Of a DNA stretch of 16,989 bases, positions 14,432-16,989 are shown piece after piece; the stretch's first letter is position 1, and each line of letters opens with the position of its first letter. The notes below the pieces were generated by a model, which did not search any database, had not been told where the DNA came from, and saw nothing but the letters and a program-made list of their open reading frames with translations. The stretch is from Benthortus sp964440495 (GTDB lineage: Archaea > Thermoproteota > Nitrososphaeria_A > Caldarchaeales > Wolframiiraptoraceae): contig CAYTSD010000029.1 of the NCBI GenBank assembly GCA_964440495.1, positions 1-16,989 of the forward strand. Direction: 5' to 3'. A program made the translations under genes and the position numbers.

Positions 14432-14563
14432 CATGTTTCTGAGTTTCACTGTTAGGGCGGGTATTCCATCTATGAAGAGCAGAGTTCCTCCAATAATTAT
14501 GAATACTCTGCTTAGAGGTGAGGGGATGAAAGCTGCTATAGGCTTCTCAGATTCATTGTTCAT
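14429..14563 (-). CDS. Possible 44-residue single-span membrane peptide
   Basis: A short open frame with ATG 14563, 16 bases past the pckA stop on the same strand. It reads MNNESEKPIAAFIPSPL, a hydrophobic stretch RVFIIIGGTLLFIDGIPALT, and ends VKLRNM. One membrane segment followed by a basic tail is plausible. The KPxAAF-then-GGxLxxIDGI pattern is like the first segment of several archaeal membrane proteins, but I cannot name a family. The stop codon TAG falls in the last bases of the tRNA-Met gene read on the other strand, and no Shine-Dalgarno or TATA box precedes the ATG, so translation would depend on the pckA message. It may be a chance frame. Confidence 0.35.
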   Translation of the reverse strand: MNNESEKPIAAFIPSPLSRVFIIIGGTLLFIDGIPALTVKLRNM

Positions 14564-14579
14564 GATTTAGGAGATTAGT

Positions 14580-16399
14580 TTATGCGTCGAAGTCCATTGC
14601 GTTGTAGATTTCTTTCGGGAGACCTGGGCACTGTTTGTCGAGGTAGTGCTTGCTTAGCTTTATCTGTGCTTTTAGGAGTCTTATTATCTCATCTTTTTGT
14701 AGGTAGGTGAATGGATTTAATTCTTTCAATCTCTTGTCAGGTATCCCCTCAACCTTTACAGGGACTAGGACTTTCTCTCCCCAGATTGGGTGGGGCTCAT
14801 ACTCGACAGCTCCTCTAGCTGCTTGAAGCAGGAACAACTCTGTCTCCTCTATCGTCGGCGATGTCCCGCCTACAGCTTCCTTCACACCGTTCTCGGTCTT
14901 AGTTAGTATGGGTTCGGGGAAATCTATAACTTCGTCTCCAATCTTCTTTACACTCCACCTATATTTGGCGACAATTCTACCAGTTGTGTTAAGCTGATAG
15001 ACCTCTATAGGGTTACCTGACTCCTTTCTCTTCTTTAACCATTCGTAGAATCGGATGATGTGGGCAGTGGACTTCACACCCATGGTGAAGGGTAGACAGT
15101 ATCGGCTGACAAATCTAACCTGACCTGCGACATCGCTGGCTTGGGCGGGATGACCTATCGTTCTACCGTCGGCTAAAACTTTGGCGGCGAAGGCAGGGTC
15201 TTCTATTCTAGTCCACGCATAGTCTGTAAAGTATCCGGGGCTTAGGAAGACCGCCATGTTAAGTGGGGCGCTGGACTCAATGTCGCCGTGGAAGTATCCT
15301 GTGTCCTTTAAGTAGAAGACTGAGCGAGCGTTCCTGTTATACATTCCAAAGTATTGGAATAGTTTTCCGTCGAGGCTTGGGTTTCCGTTCTCATCGAACT
15401 CCGTGTTTTCGTGAAGTGAACGTGGAGACATTGCCGCCTGCCATATCGCTGTCTGCATAGGGGTTACTCCTTCCGTCTTCGTCCACGAACCCTTCTCGGA
15501 GCCTATTACACGGTCTTCGAAGAGGGCGATTATATNNNNNNNNNNTCGTCATTCTTCAGCTCCTGGTCTTTTACATATTCAAGGGGGTTTATCCCAAATT
15601 TCTCGATGTAAAGTTTCGCATTTTCCTCGTTGAAGACGTAGAGGCCGTGGGTTGACTTCCCTGAGCCTGTTAGCCCCCATATCCCCATCACTACACGCTT
15701 CCAGTCTCCATCAACTTTCCTCACCGTAAACTCCTTGAATGCTGCATGCTCACCGGTTCCACCTCTCTTGTAGACATGGTATATCCAGTGTGAGAGGAAA
15801 GCTTTCTTAACCTCTCCTTGATATGAGCTGCATGTGATTATTGTGTAGTTGTGGTGGGGGAATCGGATTACTCTAAGCATCTCGTTCGAGCCTGGAACAT
15901 TCGGGTTTCCGAGATAGTGTGGGATACAGAAGACTATTACGTCAGGCTTCTTGGAGGGGTTGCTTGGGAAGCATAGTTCACCCCATCTGTAGGCTATGTC
16001 GGGAAACTGTGGGTCACAGTAAAGCCTGCTCCTCATCTCAACCCTTGTCCCAGGCTTCCCCAAGATCCTATCAACCTGTATTAATGGGCCCTGCGCTAGA
16101 ATGTGTTCAAGGACACGGAGCATTAGGAGCTTATGCTCGTATCTTAGGTCCTCGTCCCGCTCTATCACAGCTGTCCCCGCAGCCGATCTATGCCAGATAT
16201 TTGAAGCCCACCCCCACGCCCCATTCCTATACCTTATCCCATAGAGTTTCGCTCTCTCAAGGAGGTCTGGAGGATTATTTAGAACCGCCTTGATACCGCT
16301 CTTCTCCTTAAGCTCTATTATCCTATTAAAAGCCTCTAGGAAGCCCTTAATCGTCATTTCCTCGACTTTCGGCAGCAGTCTCTTCGAAGAAGCCCCCAT
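14580..16399 (-). CDS. pckA: Phosphoenolpyruvate carboxykinase, ATP type, interrupted by an assembly gap
   Basis: PckA converts oxaloacetate and ATP to PEP, CO2 and ADP at the entry to gluconeogenesis. The N-terminal half holds the metal-binding lysines in SSYQGEVKKAFLSHWIYHV and the P-loop GIWGLTGSGKSTHGLYVF, and runs to QELKND before the N run (15536-15545). After the gap, IIALFEDRVIGSEKGSWTKT leads into MSPRSLHENTEFDENGNPS, YNRNARSVFYLKDTGYFHGD, HPAQASDVAG, EVYQLNTTGR and PSIEETELFLLQA-like sequence. The two halves are in different frames across ten Ns, but the N run is a placeholder. Together they give about 605 residues. The sequence style recalls the thaumarchaeal ATP-PEPCKs rather than the GTP enzymes of most archaea. 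ATG 16399 would be leaderless from the TATA-like element upstream. Confidence 0.88.
15536..15545. other. Assembly gap (ten Ns) inside pckA
   Basis: Ten undetermined bases. The codons on each side read K-N-D-(GA.) before and I-I-A-L after. If the two sides overlapped by the shared A, the join would read GAC GAT ATA ATC and keep a single open frame, so the real gap may contain no missing sequence. Confidence 0.9.
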
Positions 16400-16420
16400 T
16401 TGCTATTTTGAGCTAAATCC

Positions 16421-16432
16421 AAAGTATTTTAA
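16421..16432 (-). promoter_or_regulatory. TATA-like box of pckA
   Basis: TTAAAATACTTT on the minus strand is centred about 28 bases upstream of ATG 16399, fitting a leaderless pckA message. It lies in the 148-base divergent spacer between pckA and the DUF1028 gene, which holds no gene. Confidence 0.5.
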
Positions 16433-16513
16433 CCTTTTGCCTCACAGTTCAAATAATCAATTAGATGATATAAGAAAGAGGGTTAGGATTCTTTAGCAGA
16501 GGTCGTCAAAATG

Positions 16514-16523
16514 ATTAATATTA
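16514..16523 (+). promoter_or_regulatory. TATA-like box of the DUF1028 gene
   Basis: ATTAATATTA is centred about 29 bases before ATG 16548, again the leaderless arrangement. Confidence 0.5.
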
Positions 16524-16547
16524 GGGTTCGTCAGCCTCCTCCTCTAT

Positions 16548-16989
16548 ATGAGAAGGCCTACATCTACCTACTCGATAGCTGCTTTAGACGCTGAGCGCGG
16601 GGAGATGGGTGTGGCTGTCCAGAGCCACTGGTTCTCGGTAGGCTCCCTGGTTCCTTGGTGTGAGGCGGGTGTAGGGGTGGTGGCGACCCAGTCGATGGTG
16701 GAGCCAGCCTACGGCCCGAGGATTCTCTCCCTCCTGAGATTTGGGATGAGCGCTGAGGAGGCTTTAGAAGCCCTTGTCCGAATGGACTCGCTGAGAGACT
16801 ATAGGCAGATCGGCGTCGTCGATGTGAGAGGAGGAGCCGCAGCATACACTGGGTCGAGGTGCATCCCTGAGGCTGGACATCTCATCGGAGAGGGTTTTAC
16901 AGTCCAAGCAAACATTATGCGCAGTGCTGAGGTTTGGCCCGCGATGGCTGAAGCTTTCAGGAGGGCGCGGGGAGAGTTGGCTGAGAGGC
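16548..16989 (+). CDS. DUF1028 family protein, N-terminal part (3' end outside window)
   Basis: The frame is open from ATG 16548 to the end of the window, about 147 residues. It begins MRRPTSTYSIAALDAERGEM and continues GVAVQSHWFSVGSLVPW, AGVGVVATQSMVEPAYGPRIL, MSAEEALEALVRMDSLRDYRQIGVVDVRG, then AAAYTGSRC and GEGFTVQANIM. This is the conserved core of DUF1028, a family with an Ntn-hydrolase-like fold whose reaction is not established. Members are found next to peptidases and amide-metabolism genes. In related sequences the residue after a short leader can become the N-terminal nucleophile; here the candidate is Ser or Thr near residues 5-8, which is inference. Divergent from pckA. Confidence 0.88.
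   Translation, partial: MRRPTSTYSIAALDAERGEMGVAVQSHWFSVGSLVPWCEAGVGVVATQSMVEPAYGPRILSLLRFGMSAEEALEALVRMDSLRDYRQIGVVDVRGGAAAYTGSRCIPEAGHLIGEGFTVQANIMRSAEVWPAMAEAFRRARGELAER

Noticed and set aside
15530..16399. N-terminal half of pckA as a separate complete gene
   Set aside because: Its apparent end is read through the N run; the protein continues in the downstream half.
16564..16845. Minus-strand open frame opposite the DUF1028 gene
   Set aside because: Low-complexity antisense product of a well-matched coding region on the plus strand.
1..16989. CRISPR arrays, insertion sequences or other mobile elements
   Set aside because: No regularly spaced repeats, transposase-like frames or terminal inverted repeats were seen by eye; gene content is core metabolism and information processing.

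Overview
The window is archaeal and probably comes from a thermophile. The case rests on a complete reverse gyrase, tiaS (the archaeal enzyme that modifies tRNA-Ile2), two archaeal-style tRNA genes without an encoded CCA, TATA-like boxes about 25 bases upstream of start codons that would give leaderless messages, and an ATP-type PEP carboxykinase of a kind I associate with Thaumarchaeota and their thermophilic relatives. I would place it in the TACK archaea but cannot name the lineage. A run of ten Ns at 15536-15545 shows this is a draft assembly.

Layout. At 2-370 is the 3' end of an acetamidase/formamidase-like gene (+), followed by tRNA-Thr(GGT). At 585-1493 are two small minus-strand genes, a MarC-family membrane protein and a PqqD-like protein. 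From 7868 down to 1528 a tightly packed minus-strand histidine operon runs hisG-hisD-HAD phosphatase-hisB-hisH-hisA-hisF-hisI, with most genes overlapping by a few bases; hisE and hisC are absent. Upstream of it lie a radical SAM gene and the reverse gyrase gene, joined by a one-base TAATG overlap. At 12622-12888 (+) is a small Lrp/AsnC ligand-binding (RAM) gene, convergent with tiaS (12877-14148, minus). Then come initiator tRNA-Met, a possible 44-residue membrane peptide, pckA (minus, broken by the N gap), and the start of a DUF1028 gene (+) that runs off the end.

The main discovery is in the small RAM gene. As it stands it stops early at residue 62. Thirty bases further on, in the same frame, the missing conserved C-terminus of the family resumes. 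The intervening segment folds into a nearly ideal archaeal bulge-helix-bulge (BHB) splicing motif: a 4-bp helix between two 3-nt bulges, closed by a 9-bp intron hairpin. Cutting at the standard bulge positions removes exactly 30 nt (12801-12830), removes the in-frame TGA, and restores a 78-residue protein reading WRIRRLDRVRSTLT across the junction. This looks like a minimal protein-coding BHB intron, in a gene family where I know of no described intron; the well-known archaeal mRNA case is cbf5.

How the genes work together: the his operon supplies the histidine pathway except the HisE and HisC steps, and its HAD protein is the natural candidate for the missing histidinol-phosphate phosphatase. 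Reverse gyrase and the radical SAM protein form one transcription unit. The remaining genes look like separate units with their own promoters.
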